A stretch of DNA of 64,000 bases from NCBI RefSeq assembly GCF_003096715.1, contig NZ_QEOL01000008.1:206428-270427 (forward strand), given 5' to 3'. Source of the stretch: Paraburkholderia silvatlantica. GTDB taxonomy: Bacteria > Pseudomonadota > Gammaproteobacteria > Burkholderiales > Burkholderiaceae. Below the pieces are notes generated by a model, which saw only the letters and a program-made list of their open reading frames with translations, did no database searches and was not told the origin of the DNA. Positions 17,528-26,336 of the stretch are shown here, in pieces (position 1 is the stretch's first letter; each line of letters begins with the position of its first letter). A program made the translations under genes and the position numbers.

Positions 17528-19225
17528 TCAGGCCAGATCGAGCGCCGCCGTGAGATCGCCCGGCGGCGTCTGCTCTCGCGAGCGGAACGTCTGGTCGCGC
17601 GCGGCCACGCCGTCGAGCGGCGCGAGCCCGTGCACGCGGCTGATGCAGCGCAGGATCGACACCGTGTCGTAGAACGTGTGATCGACATGGCCCTTCTTCG
17701 CGAACGGCGCGATCACGAGCGCCGGGACGCGCGAGCCCGGTCCCCAGCGGTCGCCCACGGGCGGCGCGACCGGATCCCACCAGCCGCCGTTCTCGTCGTG
17801 CGTCACCACGATCAGCGTGTTCGCCCATTGCGGGCCGCGCTGGATGTGCTCGATCACGGTCGCGATGTGACGGTCGCCCGATTCGACGTCCGCATAGCCG
17901 GCGTGCATGTTCAGGTTGCCCTGCGGCTTGTAGAACGTCACGGCAGGCAAGCGCCCCGCGTCGATGTCCGCGAGCAGGCGGTTGGTCGACGGATCGTCGC
18001 CCATGCCCGCATCGCGCAGGTGCCGTGATCGCGCGGCCGTCCCCGGCGCGAAGTTGGCAAAGTAGTTGAACGGCTGGTGGTGATACTGGAAGTCGGGCAC
18101 CGCGCCCGTGTCCTGATGGTCCAGCGCATATTGCCAGGCCCCGCTGTACCAGGCCCAGTCGACGCCCTTCGCCGAGAGCCGGTCGCCGATCGTCGCGTAG
18201 GTCTGCGGGCGCAGCACGCGCGGATTGGACGGATCGGCGAGCGCGGGGTTGCCGTCTTCCGACGCTCGCACGTTGCTCGGCTGATACGGCGGCGCCATCG
18301 TATTGACGGCGTAGCCATCGGGCGTGAAGAGACCGTCGTTCACGAACTTCGGCGGCCCGTCGAGCGCCGAGGCCGGCGAATTCGGCGCGACCTTCAGGCG
18401 CGTGCCGGTGGGGTCAATGCCCTCCACGACCGAGGCGAGATGCCTGGCTGCGCTCGTCTGGATATCGGCGTATTGCGGCACCTGCGCCGAGATCAGGAAG
18501 ATGTGGTTGAGCCACGAGCCGCCAAACGCGGCCATGAAGAAGTTATCGCAGAGCGTGTACTGCTGCGCGATATTCCAGAGCTTTAACGTCTGCGCGGAAT
18601 TTTCGTAGTAGCCCATGACGAGGCCGCCCGAATCGCCCCACGCCGCGAACTGGTCGTTGCGCCCCGCGTTGATCTGCATCTGGTTCTGATAGAAACGATG
18701 GATCAGATCGCGCGTGATGATGCCGTTCGGCAACGGATTGCCATGCGCATCCGCGATCAGAAACGGGCGGTTCGAGAGACCCGTGATCTGATGCTCCGCA
18801 ATCATGTAGCGCTTGCCATCCACTTCCTGCGCCTGGGGCACGAGGCCGCCCCAGATCTTCGGCAACTGCGGCAACGGCGTCTTGCCGTCGCGATCGAGCT
18901 GCGCGTAGCGCTCGGCGCTCACGCTCGCAAGCGGCGTTTGCACGCCGGGAAAGTTGCCGTACAGATTGACGAAGCTGCGGTTCTCCGCATAGATCACCAC
19001 GATCTGGCGAACCTGGTCGCGCAGTGCGGCATCGACACGCGCGTCGGCGGCGCTGCGCGGCGCGCTCGCCGCGCTCTGCGCCGGCGTCTCGCAGCCGCCG
19101 AGCGCGAGGCCCACGCCGACCGCCGCCAGACCGCCGAGCACACGGCGGCGCGCGGGGTCGTCCGGGCCCGCGGGAATGGAAGGTTCTTCGGGGCGCCCGT
19201 TCTTCGGGTCGTCGTTCTGCTTCAT
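17528..19225 (-). CDS. acpA: Tat-exported acid phosphatase / phospholipase C-family phosphoesterase (AcpA-like)
   Basis: A 565-residue alkaline-phosphatase-superfamily phosphoesterase of the AcpA/PLC family that hydrolyses phosphomonoesters or phospholipids outside the cytoplasm. Seen: a twin-arginine-type signal (ARRRVLGGLAAVGVGLALGGC, about residues 25-45) that also contains a lipobox GGC; the metal-binding start IVVIYAENRSFVNLYGNFPG; FMAAFGGSWLNHIFLISAQ; and the C-terminal site LIVVTHDENGGWWDPVAPP with GPGSRVPALVIAPFAKKGHVDHTFYD. The ATG at 19225 has GGAGG upstream. It may be anchored as a lipoprotein after Tat export. It lies 150 bp downstream of the Anbu gene, on the same strand. Family is clear, substrate is not. 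Confidence 0.9.
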   Translation of the reverse strand: MKQNDDPKNGRPEEPSIPAGPDDPARRRVLGGLAAVGVGLALGGCETPAQSAASAPRSAADARVDAALRDQVRQIVVIYAENRSFVNLYGNFPGVQTPLASVSAERYAQLDRDGKTPLPQLPKIWGGLVPQAQEVDGKRYMIAEHQITGLSNRPFLIADAHGNPLPNGIITRDLIHRFYQNQMQINAGRNDQFAAWGDSGGLVMGYYENSAQTLKLWNIAQQYTLCDNFFMAAFGGSWLNHIFLISAQVPQYADIQTSAARHLASVVEGIDPTGTRLKVAPNSPASALDGPPKFVNDGLFTPDGYAVNTMAPPYQPSNVRASEDGNPALADPSNPRVLRPQTYATIGDRLSAKGVDWAWYSGAWQYALDHQDTGAVPDFQYHHQPFNYFANFAPGTAARSRHLRDAGMGDDPSTNRLLADIDAGRLPAVTFYKPQGNLNMHAGYADVESGDRHIATVIEHIQRGPQWANTLIVVTHDENGGWWDPVAPPVGDRWGPGSRVPALVIAPFAKKGHVDHTFYDTVSILRCISRVHGLAPLDGVAARDQTFRSREQTPPGDLTAALDLA

Positions 19226-19375
19226 CAGCCTGCCTCCGGTGCCATGGCCCGTCAGGGCGAGTCGAGGGGACGCGCATTACGCGCGGCGTACCGCGAATAT
19301 CAGGCAGCAGGATACCGGTTCCGCAGTTGGCGAGGCAAAGAGGACGCGCGCAAGCGCTGAACTGAAGCGGCCCTT

Positions 19376-20257
19376 TTAACCGTCGCGCGGCATGCGCGGA
19401 ACGGTCGATGCGATATGCGGCTGGGCTTGCGCGAGCGTTTGTGCGGGCCGCGGTTCGCCGGCGTGGCCCTCATGCCCGGCGCGCGGTGCGCTGGGCAACG
19501 TCGTGCGCTCGCGGCGCGGCACGTCGCCTTCGTCGGTCCAGAGCGGATCGGGAATCTCGCCGAACACCTGGCGCAGCCGCTCGCCCCACGTCGAATGAAT
19601 CATCTCGAAATACGCATTCGACTGGTCGAGCGACGCGTATCGCGTGACTCGCAGCGCGTCGCGCTCGTACACGAGCAGGTCGAGCGGCAGGCCGACCGAG
19701 AGGTTCGAGCGCAGCGTCGAGTCCATGGAGATGAGCGCGCACTTCGCGGCCTCGTCGAGCGGCGTATGCGGCGTCAGCACGCGGTCGATGATCGGCTTGC
19801 CGTACTTCGACTCGCCGATCTGGAAATACGGATTGACGCTCGACGTCTCGATGAAATTGCCTGCCGCGTAAATCTGGAAGAGCCGCATGGGATGGCCGCC
19901 GATCTGGCCGCCGAGGATGAAACTGCAGTTGAACTCGACGTTGAAGGTCTTGAGCGCGTGCGCGTCGCGCCGGTGCACTTCGCGCACGGCTTCGCCCACC
20001 ACGCGCGCGGCCTCGACCATGGTCGGCGCGTTCCAGAGCGTGGCGCGCCCCGCCTCCTGCGGCTCGGTCAAGACCTGTAGCGTAGCCTGCGTGATAGCCA
20101 GGTTGCCCGCGACGAGCAGCACGAGCACGCGCTCGCCGGGCTCCTCGAACACGGCCATCTTGCGCGACGTGCTGATGTGATCGACGCCCGCATTCGTGCG
20201 CGTGTCCGCAAGAAACACGAGCCCCTCATCCACTGCCATTGCCACACAGTACGTCAT
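19376..20257 (-). CDS. Anbu: ancestral beta-subunit proteasome-like peptidase
   Basis: A 293-residue N-terminal-nucleophile hydrolase of the Anbu (bacterial proteasome homologue) family. Seen: M-TYCVAMAVDEGLVFLADTRTNAG, where removal of Met exposes Thr1 as nucleophile; the Asp17-equivalent in LADTRTNAG; the Lys in STSRKMAVF; FILGGQIGG; and DSTLRSNLSVGLPLDLLVY. Anbu proteins assemble into helical or ring oligomers. The last ~45 residues are a Pro/Ala/His-rich, probably disordered tail beyond the usual ~240-residue domain. The ATG at 20257 has GGAGG upstream. It is the last gene of a minus-strand cluster with transglutaminase, alpha-E and ATP-grasp proteins, the known Anbu neighbourhood. The substrate of the system is unknown. 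Confidence 0.93.
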   Translation of the reverse strand: MTYCVAMAVDEGLVFLADTRTNAGVDHISTSRKMAVFEEPGERVLVLLVAGNLAITQATLQVLTEPQEAGRATLWNAPTMVEAARVVGEAVREVHRRDAHALKTFNVEFNCSFILGGQIGGHPMRLFQIYAAGNFIETSSVNPYFQIGESKYGKPIIDRVLTPHTPLDEAAKCALISMDSTLRSNLSVGLPLDLLVYERDALRVTRYASLDQSNAYFEMIHSTWGERLRQVFGEIPDPLWTDEGDVPRRERTTLPSAPRAGHEGHAGEPRPAQTLAQAQPHIASTVPRMPRDG

Positions 20258-20310
20258 GCGCCTCCTTGCCCGTCCCTGTCTTTCCCGCTGGACTTGTTAT
20301 AGCGGGAAAA

Positions 20311-21111
20311 CTATTGTTGCGACTGCTGCGCGCTCACGTGCACGCTGACATCGAGCGTTTCTCCGGCCCCGCCCACGCGACGGCCGCGAACCGGCGCCGC
20401 TGCGTCGTAGTCGCGTCCCACCGCGATCCGGCAATATTTTTCGCTTGCGAAACACGCGTGCGTGACGTCCACGGTCACCCAGCCGTTGTCGAGCCACACG
20501 TCGACCCATGCGTGGCTCGCCATCTCGGGCACGTCGCCGGGGTCGATGTAGCCGCTCACATAACGCGCCGGCACGCCGCGCGCGCGGCACACCGCCAGCA
20601 TCACATGCGCATGATCCTGACACACGCCACGGCCTAGCGCCAGCGCGTCCGCCGCGGTGTGTGTCACGTCCGTGACACCGGCTTCGTAGCGCACGCGCTC
20701 GGTGATGCGCGAAGCCGCGTGAAGGATGGCCGCTGTGTCGTCCAGCGGGGGCAGGCCGAACGCGAATTCCGTGAGTGCCTCGTCGGCTTCGGTGAGGCGC
20801 GTGGGCGAAGTGAAATGGTACATCGGCACCGTGCCCTCGCCTTCGGACAAGCGGCCATCCGGCAGCGCCACGGTCTCGACTTCTCCGCGCACGCGCAGGC
20901 GGATTTCACGGTGGGGGCGCGTGAGCACCAGCGTCATCAGCGCGTTGCCATAGGCGTCGCGGCCCGCGTCGACCTTACCCGGCGCCTCGACCTGCCACTG
21001 CTTGACGATCTGCGTGGGCGTGGTGAGCGGCGAGAGCCGCAATTGCTGGATCGAATAATGCACGGGCACTTCGTAGCGGTACACGGTGTCGTGCCGGATC
21101 GCGAGTTGCAT
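20311..21111 (-). CDS. Transglutaminase-like cysteine protease of the Anbu cluster
   Basis: A 266-residue protein with an N-terminal beta-rich domain (AIRHDTVYRYEVPVHYSIQQLRLSP, typical of the bacterial transglutaminase N-terminal module) and a C-terminal papain-like core. The catalytic triad is visible: Cys164 in GRGVCQDHAHV, His200 in MASHAWVDV and Asp215 in VTVDVTHAC. Such proteins hydrolyse or form isopeptide/amide bonds. The ATG at 21111 (MQLAIRHDT) fits family starts and has GGAGG upstream; a start 24 bases earlier is also open. It lies 52 bp after the alpha-E gene and 53 bp before Anbu. It probably removes or transfers the peptide tag made by the ATP-grasp protein (a published genomic prediction, untested here). 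Confidence 0.92.
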   Translation of the reverse strand: MQLAIRHDTVYRYEVPVHYSIQQLRLSPLTTPTQIVKQWQVEAPGKVDAGRDAYGNALMTLVLTRPHREIRLRVRGEVETVALPDGRLSEGEGTVPMYHFTSPTRLTEADEALTEFAFGLPPLDDTAAILHAASRITERVRYEAGVTDVTHTAADALALGRGVCQDHAHVMLAVCRARGVPARYVSGYIDPGDVPEMASHAWVDVWLDNGWVTVDVTHACFASEKYCRIAVGRDYDAAAPVRGRRVGGAGETLDVSVHVSAQQSQQ

Positions 21112-21163
21112 GAGGTGAATCCTCCATCGGGACATTCTGGGTATCGATGAGCGCGCAGTCGCG

Positions 21164-22117
21164 CTAACCGACCGGCAGCATCAGATAGGTGCGCGCAACC
21201 TGGTTGCCCAGCTCGTACACGCGCGCGAGAAACTGCGTAAGAAACGTATGCACGCCCATCGAAAAGATCTGCCGCAGGTCCGCATAAAGCAGCTCGGCGC
21301 GCAGCTTGCCCGCCGTGCGCTCGACTTCGCGCGAGCTATCGGTGCGCAGCATCGCGAGATTCGTGCAGACGCCGTCGAGCGACGCCAGCAGCGAGCGCGG
21401 CATTTGCTGGTTGAGGATCAGCAGCTCGACCACGCGCGCGGGCGTCACCACGTCGCGGTAAACCTTGCGATAGATTTCGAGCGCGGAAACCGAGCCGAGA
21501 ATCGAGGTCCAGTAATAGAAGTCCTCGAGCTGCCGTGCGGCCGAGCGCGAGTCGGCGTTTTCCACGTCGACGAAACGCACGTCGAGAATGCGCGCCGTAT
21601 TGTCCGCGCGTTCGAGGAAGGTGCCGAGCTGCGTGAAGAAAAGCGCGTCGTCCTGCAACGCCGTGCCGAGGCGCACGCCGCGCGACAGATGCGAGCGGAA
21701 CTTCACCCACTCGAACAGCGCATCGGGACGCGCCTCCAGATCGCTCCCGCGCAACAGCTCGACGAATTGCAGCCATGTGTCGTTAATGGTTTCCCACCAT
21801 TCCGTGGTAAGCGTGCCGCGCACCGCGCGCGCATTCTCGCGGGTCGCCTGCAGACACGAGTAGATGCTCGACGGGTTGGTTGGGTCCGCAACGAGAAACT
21901 TGAGCACGTTGCTGCTGGTCGTTTCCTCGTGGCGTGCGTCGAAGGCTGGCTCCAGTTCGGAGATGCGCAGCATCGCGCGATGCGTGCGCGCCTCCGCGTC
22001 CGCGCTGCCCGGCAGCAGGAGCGCCTTCAGATTGATGTCCAGCATGCGCGCGGTATTCTCCGCACGCTCCATGTAGCGGGCCATCCAGAACAGATGATCG
22101 GCAGTGCGGCTCAGCAT
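21164..22117 (-). CDS. Alpha-E domain protein of the Anbu cluster
   Basis: A 317-residue all-helical protein of the alpha-E family. Seen: MLSRTADHLFWMARYMERAENTARMLD at the N-terminus and internal motifs such as RENARAVRGTLTTEWWETIN, FFTQLGTFLERADNTARILDVRF (a second ERA-NTAR repeat near residue 180) and LNQQMPRSLLASL. The conserved acidic/Arg residues of the two ER-NTAR repeats define the family. It is nearly always found beside a circularly permuted ATP-grasp protein, as here, and is thought to act with it in forming amide bonds. The ATG at 22117 follows the ATP-grasp stop by 40 bp. Biochemical function is undetermined. Confidence 0.93.
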   Translation of the reverse strand: MLSRTADHLFWMARYMERAENTARMLDINLKALLLPGSADAEARTHRAMLRISELEPAFDARHEETTSSNVLKFLVADPTNPSSIYSCLQATRENARAVRGTLTTEWWETINDTWLQFVELLRGSDLEARPDALFEWVKFRSHLSRGVRLGTALQDDALFFTQLGTFLERADNTARILDVRFVDVENADSRSAARQLEDFYYWTSILGSVSALEIYRKVYRDVVTPARVVELLILNQQMPRSLLASLDGVCTNLAMLRTDSSREVERTAGKLRAELLYADLRQIFSMGVHTFLTQFLARVYELGNQVARTYLMLPVG

Positions 22118-22157
22118 GGTCGAACCTCTTCGTGTGCGTGTGGTGTGGCCAGTGAAA

Positions 22158-23564
22158 TCATTCGAGCACCCATGTGTCCTTGGTGCCGCCGCCCTGCGAC
22201 GAGTTGACGACGAGGGAGCCTTCCTTCAGCGCCACGCGCGTGAGGCCGCCAGCCGCCATCTGGATCGTCTTGCCGGAGAGCACGAAGGGCCGCAAATCGA
22301 TATGGCGCGGCGCGATGCCCGCTTCGACGAAGGTTGGGCAAGCCGAGAGCGACAGCGTGGGCTGCGCGATGTAGTGGCCCGGCCGCGCGAGCAGACGGGC
22401 GCGAAACGCCTCGATTTCCTCGCGCGTGGAAGCGGGGCCGACCAGCATGCCGTAGCCACCTGCTCCGTGCACCTCTTTCACAACGAGGTCAGGCAGATGT
22501 TCGAGTGTCCAGGCGAGATCGTCGGGCCGGCGGCATTGCCACGTCGGCACGTTCTTCAAGATCGGCTTTTCGCCGAGATAGAACTCGATCATGTCGGGTA
22601 CATACGGATAGATCGACTTGTCGTCGGCCACGCCCGTGCCCATTGCATTCGCGAGTACGACGCGGCCGGCACGGTACGCCGTGAGCAGCCCCGGCACGCC
22701 AAGTGCGGAGTCGGGGCGGAACGCCAGGGGATCGAGGAAGTCGTCGTCCACGCGCCGGTAGATCACGTCCACGCGACGCGGCCCTTGCGTCGTGCGCATG
22801 AATACGTAGTTATCCTCGACGAAGAGATCCTTGCCCTCCACCAGCTCGACGCCCATTTGCTGCGCGAGGAACGTGTGCTCGAAATACGCAGAGTTGTACA
22901 TCCCTGGCGTGAGCAGCACCACAGTCGGATCGTCCACGCCTTCGGGCGCCACCGAGCGCAGCGTATCGAGCAGCAGATCGGGATAATGCGCGACCGGCGC
23001 CACCTTGTGCTGAACGAACAACTCGGGAAAGAGCCGCATCATCATCTTGCGGTTCTCGAGCATGTACGAAACGCCGGAGGGCACGCGCAAATTGTCTTCG
23101 AGCACGTAGAACGCGCCGTCGCGCCCGTCGCGCACGATGTCGATGCCCGCGATATGCGCATACACGCCCAGCGGCAGGTCGATGCCTTGCATCTCCGGCC
23201 GGTACTGCGCATTGGTGTAGACCTGCTCGGCCGGAATCACGCCGGCGCGCACGATGTTGCGCTCGTGATAAACGTCGTGCAGGAACAGATTTAGCGCCTG
23301 CACGCGCTGACGCAGTCCGCGCTCGAGCAGCGCCCATTCGTCTGCGGGAATGATGCGTGGAATCAGGTCGAAGGGAATGAGCCGCTCGGTGCCGGAGAGA
23401 TCGCCGTTCACCGCGAACGTGATGCCGACCCGCCTGAACAACAGGTCCGCCTCGGCGCGCTTGCGCGCCATCGTCTCGCCAGTCTGCCTCTCCAGCCACT
23501 GCTGGAAGCGTTCGTAGTGCGGGCGCACTGCGCCCTCGTCGCGCATTTCGTCATGGACTTGCAT
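22158..23564 (-). CDS. Circularly permuted type 2 ATP-grasp amidoligase of the Anbu cluster
   Basis: A 468-residue protein of the circularly permuted ATP-grasp family. Seen: FDLIPRIIPADEWALLERGLRQRVQALNLFLHDVY, the permuted glycine-rich LEDNLRVPSGVSYMLENRK (residues ~170-190), LLTPGMYNSAYFEHTFLAQQMGVELVEG, RRVDVIYRRVDDDFLDPL, LPDLVVKEVHGAGGYGMLVGP with the ATP-binding lysine and glycine loop, and HIDLRPFVLSG. ATP-grasp enzymes make amide bonds through acyl-phosphates. First gene of the four-gene minus-strand cluster; the 286-bp gap to the divergent gene at 23851 should hold its promoter. A peptide-tagging role is predicted from genome context in the literature and is unproven. Confidence 0.93.
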   Translation of the reverse strand: MQVHDEMRDEGAVRPHYERFQQWLERQTGETMARKRAEADLLFRRVGITFAVNGDLSGTERLIPFDLIPRIIPADEWALLERGLRQRVQALNLFLHDVYHERNIVRAGVIPAEQVYTNAQYRPEMQGIDLPLGVYAHIAGIDIVRDGRDGAFYVLEDNLRVPSGVSYMLENRKMMMRLFPELFVQHKVAPVAHYPDLLLDTLRSVAPEGVDDPTVVLLTPGMYNSAYFEHTFLAQQMGVELVEGKDLFVEDNYVFMRTTQGPRRVDVIYRRVDDDFLDPLAFRPDSALGVPGLLTAYRAGRVVLANAMGTGVADDKSIYPYVPDMIEFYLGEKPILKNVPTWQCRRPDDLAWTLEHLPDLVVKEVHGAGGYGMLVGPASTREEIEAFRARLLARPGHYIAQPTLSLSACPTFVEAGIAPRHIDLRPFVLSGKTIQMAAGGLTRVALKEGSLVVNSSQGGGTKDTWVLE

Positions 23565-23850
23565 CGGTTCGTTCTCGCGCGTGAGTGCAACTGCGTCGGC
23601 GGCGCCGCGTTTCGTCTCATGATTGAGGCAAGATGCGTTGCGCGCTGCAGTACAGGCTAAAAAGCAAGGCGTATGCCATCGGCCTTGCGCCTTGTTTCAT
23701 GCGCTCGATTGGTGCAACGCGGGCAGGATCGGCAGTGTCGAAACGGGGCATGCCAATGCGGCGCCGCATTTGCGCTTCAAGCTGGTGCAACGCGTTCGCG
23801 CGGCACGCTATATGCAGGATCAGCAGGCAACTGGAGGGCCCTGAGTTCCA

Positions 23851-24585
23851 ATGACCGAAGCGACATGCGTGAACGAGCGTCCTACGAAAATGATCGCATG
23901 GCAAGCGCTTTGCGCTATCGTGCCCGCGCTCGCACTCGGCGCATGCACAAACATGGCTGGCCCCTTGCCGGCCGCGATCGAACCGCCGGCCGAGGCCGGC
24001 CCGACGCGTACGTCCATTGCCGTCGTGCAGCGCGACTGGCACACCGACATCTGCCTGCGTGTGCACGACGCCGATGCCTGGGTCGACGCACTTGCGCGCG
24101 GCTTCGACGACGCAACCGTTCTGTGTTTCGGCTTTGGAGAGCGGCAGTTCGTGGTGGAACGCCGTCACGACCCGCTGACGATGATCGGCGCGCTCATACC
24201 GAGCCAGGCCACTGTGCTGATGACCGTACTGCGCGCGGCCCCGGAGACGGCCTTCGGCTCGCAGAACGTCGTGGAGGTGCCGGTGGACGACGCCGGACTT
24301 GCCAGCGTTCAGCGCTATCTGCGCACTTCGCTGCAAACCGGCGTGGATGGCGCGCCGCAACGCCTCGCCGAAGGACCCTATGCGGGCAGCGCCTATTTCG
24401 CGGCATCAGGGACTTATGACGCCCTCCATACCTGCAACACGTGGACCGCGCGAGCGTTGCGCTCGGCGGGTCTGGTCGATGTACCGGACGTGCTGTTCGC
24501 GGGCAGCCTGATGCGGGAAGTGCGGCGCGCGCTGGAAACGAAAGCGCCGGACGGCGCGATGCCCAACGCTGCCGCAAGTCAGTGA
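23851..24585 (+). CDS. DUF2459-family lipoprotein
   Basis: A 244-residue protein with a lipoprotein-like signal (ALCAIVPALALGAC, lipobox LGAC near residue 32), followed by the DUF2459 domain: VVQRDWHTDICLRVHDADAW, a FGFGERQFV strand, and YDALHTCNTWTARALRSAGL, where the His-containing WHTD and Cys/Asn-containing HTCNTW motifs look catalytic. Members are known as urease-region or PHA-linked proteins; their activity is not established. GGAGGG lies 13 bases before the ATG at 23851; a start at the Met at 23890 would give a cleaner signal peptide. It is divergent from the Anbu cluster and convergent with a small lipoprotein gene. Family assignment is good, function unknown. Confidence 0.82.
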   Translation: MTEATCVNERPTKMIAWQALCAIVPALALGACTNMAGPLPAAIEPPAEAGPTRTSIAVVQRDWHTDICLRVHDADAWVDALARGFDDATVLCFGFGERQFVVERRHDPLTMIGALIPSQATVLMTVLRAAPETAFGSQNVVEVPVDDAGLASVQRYLRTSLQTGVDGAPQRLAEGPYAGSAYFAASGTYDALHTCNTWTARALRSAGLVDVPDVLFAGSLMREVRRALETKAPDGAMPNAAASQ

Positions 24586-24590
24586 GCCGA

Positions 24591-24767
24591 TCAGCAAGGC
24601 GCAACACAAGCCGCACCCGGCGGGGGCGGGGGCGCCTCAGGGGCCGGCTGCAGCGGCACGACGACGGTCCGCGGCGGCGGCGGGTCTGGATCGCTGCTGC
24701 TGAACGACAGGCAGCCTGCAAGTGCGAGCGGCAATAGTAGTAAAGCGAGGACGCTGAATCGATGCAT
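24591..24767 (-). CDS. Small proline-rich lipoprotein
   Basis: A 58-residue precursor: signal peptide MHRFSVLALLLLPLALAGC with lipobox LAGC, so a mature chain of about 40 residues that is mostly Ser/Asp/Pro (SFSSSDPDPPPP, PAPEAPPPPPG) and ends in two cysteines (CVAPC). The ATG at 24767 has GGGAGAG upstream. It ends five bases past the stop of the convergent DUF2459 gene. It is probably an envelope-anchored tether or spacer. No family recognised. Confidence 0.7.
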   Translation of the reverse strand: MHRFSVLALLLLPLALAGCLSFSSSDPDPPPPRTVVVPLQPAPEAPPPPPGAACVAPC

Positions 24768-24848
24768 TTGACTCTCCCTGACCGGTTTGAAGGCCGGCAC
24801 GTGGCGCGGCCCTAACATGGGAGCAAGTCGAATGCCGCGGAAATCAGA

Positions 24849-26315
24849 TCATTGCGACGCCGCACTCTCGCGGTTGCGCGCCGCCGCAATGCCAGTGCGA
24901 TTTTGCACGCCCCACTTGCGCCGCCCGAGCAGGAAATGCAGCCAGCCGAGCGCCGCGCCGCTGTGGCGCATCAACTGGAACGAGAACGGCTCGAAGATGG
25001 CGGCGAGGAACGCCATGCCGAAACTCGAATGCGCGCGGTCGCCGCTCCAGTGCCGGTAAAGATGGACGGAGTACAAATGAAACGCGAGGTCGATCGCGAT
25101 CTTGCCGACGATCACGCCCAACACCGGCAGCACGATCGTGAAGCGGCCGTCGAACAAGAAGCCGATCAACAGCGCGAACGCCGTCAGTCCATAAATGGGC
25201 TGCACGGTGTCGAACGCCTTCACGGGCAGCATCATGAGGCCGAGCTTGCCGTACTTGCGGTTGCCGGTCATGTCGCGATACCAGTACTGCGTTTGCAGGA
25301 AGCCCGCGAACCAGCGGCGGCGCTGACGCAGGAACGTCGTGAGCGTGCCGGGCGCGTCGGTGCGCGCGCGGGCGGTTCCGAGCACGCGCACGTCCCAGCC
25401 GAGGCCCTTGCGCGCCGAATAACGGCGCAGGCGGTGAATCAGTTCGTAGTCCTCGACGAGGCAATCCGCATCGAAACCGCCCACGGCCATCACGGCATCG
25501 CGGCGAAAGCCCGCAAACGCGCCCGAAATCAGCAACAGGCTGTCGGCGCGCATCCACGCGAAACGCGAGATGAAATTGCGGATGTACTCGTAGGTCTGGA
25601 ACCACTGGAAAAAGCGGCCGCTCCACGTATGGTCGCAGACCGGCGTAAGCAGGCCCGCCGCCGCGACCAGTGCCGGCTCGCGGCCAAACGCGCTCGCCAT
25701 CGCGGCGCAGGCGTCGGGTTCGAGGAGCGTATCGGCGTCCACGGTCATGACCGTTTCCGTTGCGATCGCAAGCAATGCCGCATTCAGCGCACGCGCCTTG
25801 CCGCCGTGTGCAAGCTTCAGCCAGCGCAGATCCGGATACTGCCGTGAAGGCGCGCTTAGCTGCCCTTCGCCGGGGTCGGCCAGGCCATAGCGCTGCGCGA
25901 GCAAGGCAGCCGTGCCGTCGGTCGAGCCGTCGTCGGCGATCACGATCTGCTGCGGCGCGCGGGTTTGCGCGAACAGCGCATCGAGCGTGATCGGCAGCAC
26001 GGCCGCTTCGTTGTGCGCGGCAACGATCACGCCGAGCGTCGGCAGCTTCGCCGCGCCAGCGGCCGCGGGCGGCGCTGCAGGCACAAGCAGCACGCGCGCC
26101 TTCCAGGCGACGAACAGCAGCAACACCGTGTCGTAGACGACATAGGCAATGCCCGTGGACCACGCGACCACGCCTTGCAGGAAGAACGCGCGCGCGAACA
26201 GCACGAACCAGAGCGCCATGACGCCAAGATGGATTGCAATGCTCGCGAACGGCGTGGGAGGCGGCACGAGGCGCGGCGACGTGCGGGCGAGCGCCTCTTC
26301 AAGCGTGTTTTTCAA
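24849..26315 (-). CDS. Membrane glycosyltransferase family 2 (cellulose/PNAG synthase-like)
   Basis: A 488-residue processive-type GT2 enzyme. Seen: two N-terminal membrane helices (about residues 25-75), the GT-A core LGVIVAAHNEAAVLP and IADDGSTDGT, the metal-binding D193-A-D195, the catalytic E288-D289 in CLVEDYEL, the Q331-RRR-W335 motif that binds the growing chain, and three to four C-terminal membrane helices. All synthase motifs are intact, so it should polymerise an exopolysaccharide or elongate a glycolipid from a nucleotide sugar. The start is a TTG at 26315 preceded by GAAGGG. It follows the cytochrome b561 gene by 21 bp, same strand. The polymer is unknown, with no accessory pga or bcs genes nearby. 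Confidence 0.88.
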   Translation of the reverse strand: MKNTLEEALARTSPRLVPPPTPFASIAIHLGVMALWFVLFARAFFLQGVVAWSTGIAYVVYDTVLLLFVAWKARVLLVPAAPPAAAGAAKLPTLGVIVAAHNEAAVLPITLDALFAQTRAPQQIVIADDGSTDGTAALLAQRYGLADPGEGQLSAPSRQYPDLRWLKLAHGGKARALNAALLAIATETVMTVDADTLLEPDACAAMASAFGREPALVAAAGLLTPVCDHTWSGRFFQWFQTYEYIRNFISRFAWMRADSLLLISGAFAGFRRDAVMAVGGFDADCLVEDYELIHRLRRYSARKGLGWDVRVLGTARARTDAPGTLTTFLRQRRRWFAGFLQTQYWYRDMTGNRKYGKLGLMMLPVKAFDTVQPIYGLTAFALLIGFLFDGRFTIVLPVLGVIVGKIAIDLAFHLYSVHLYRHWSGDRAHSSFGMAFLAAIFEPFSFQLMRHSGAALGWLHFLLGRRKWGVQNRTGIAAARNRESAASQ

Positions 26316-26336
26316 GTCGTACCCTTCTCGTGTTGC

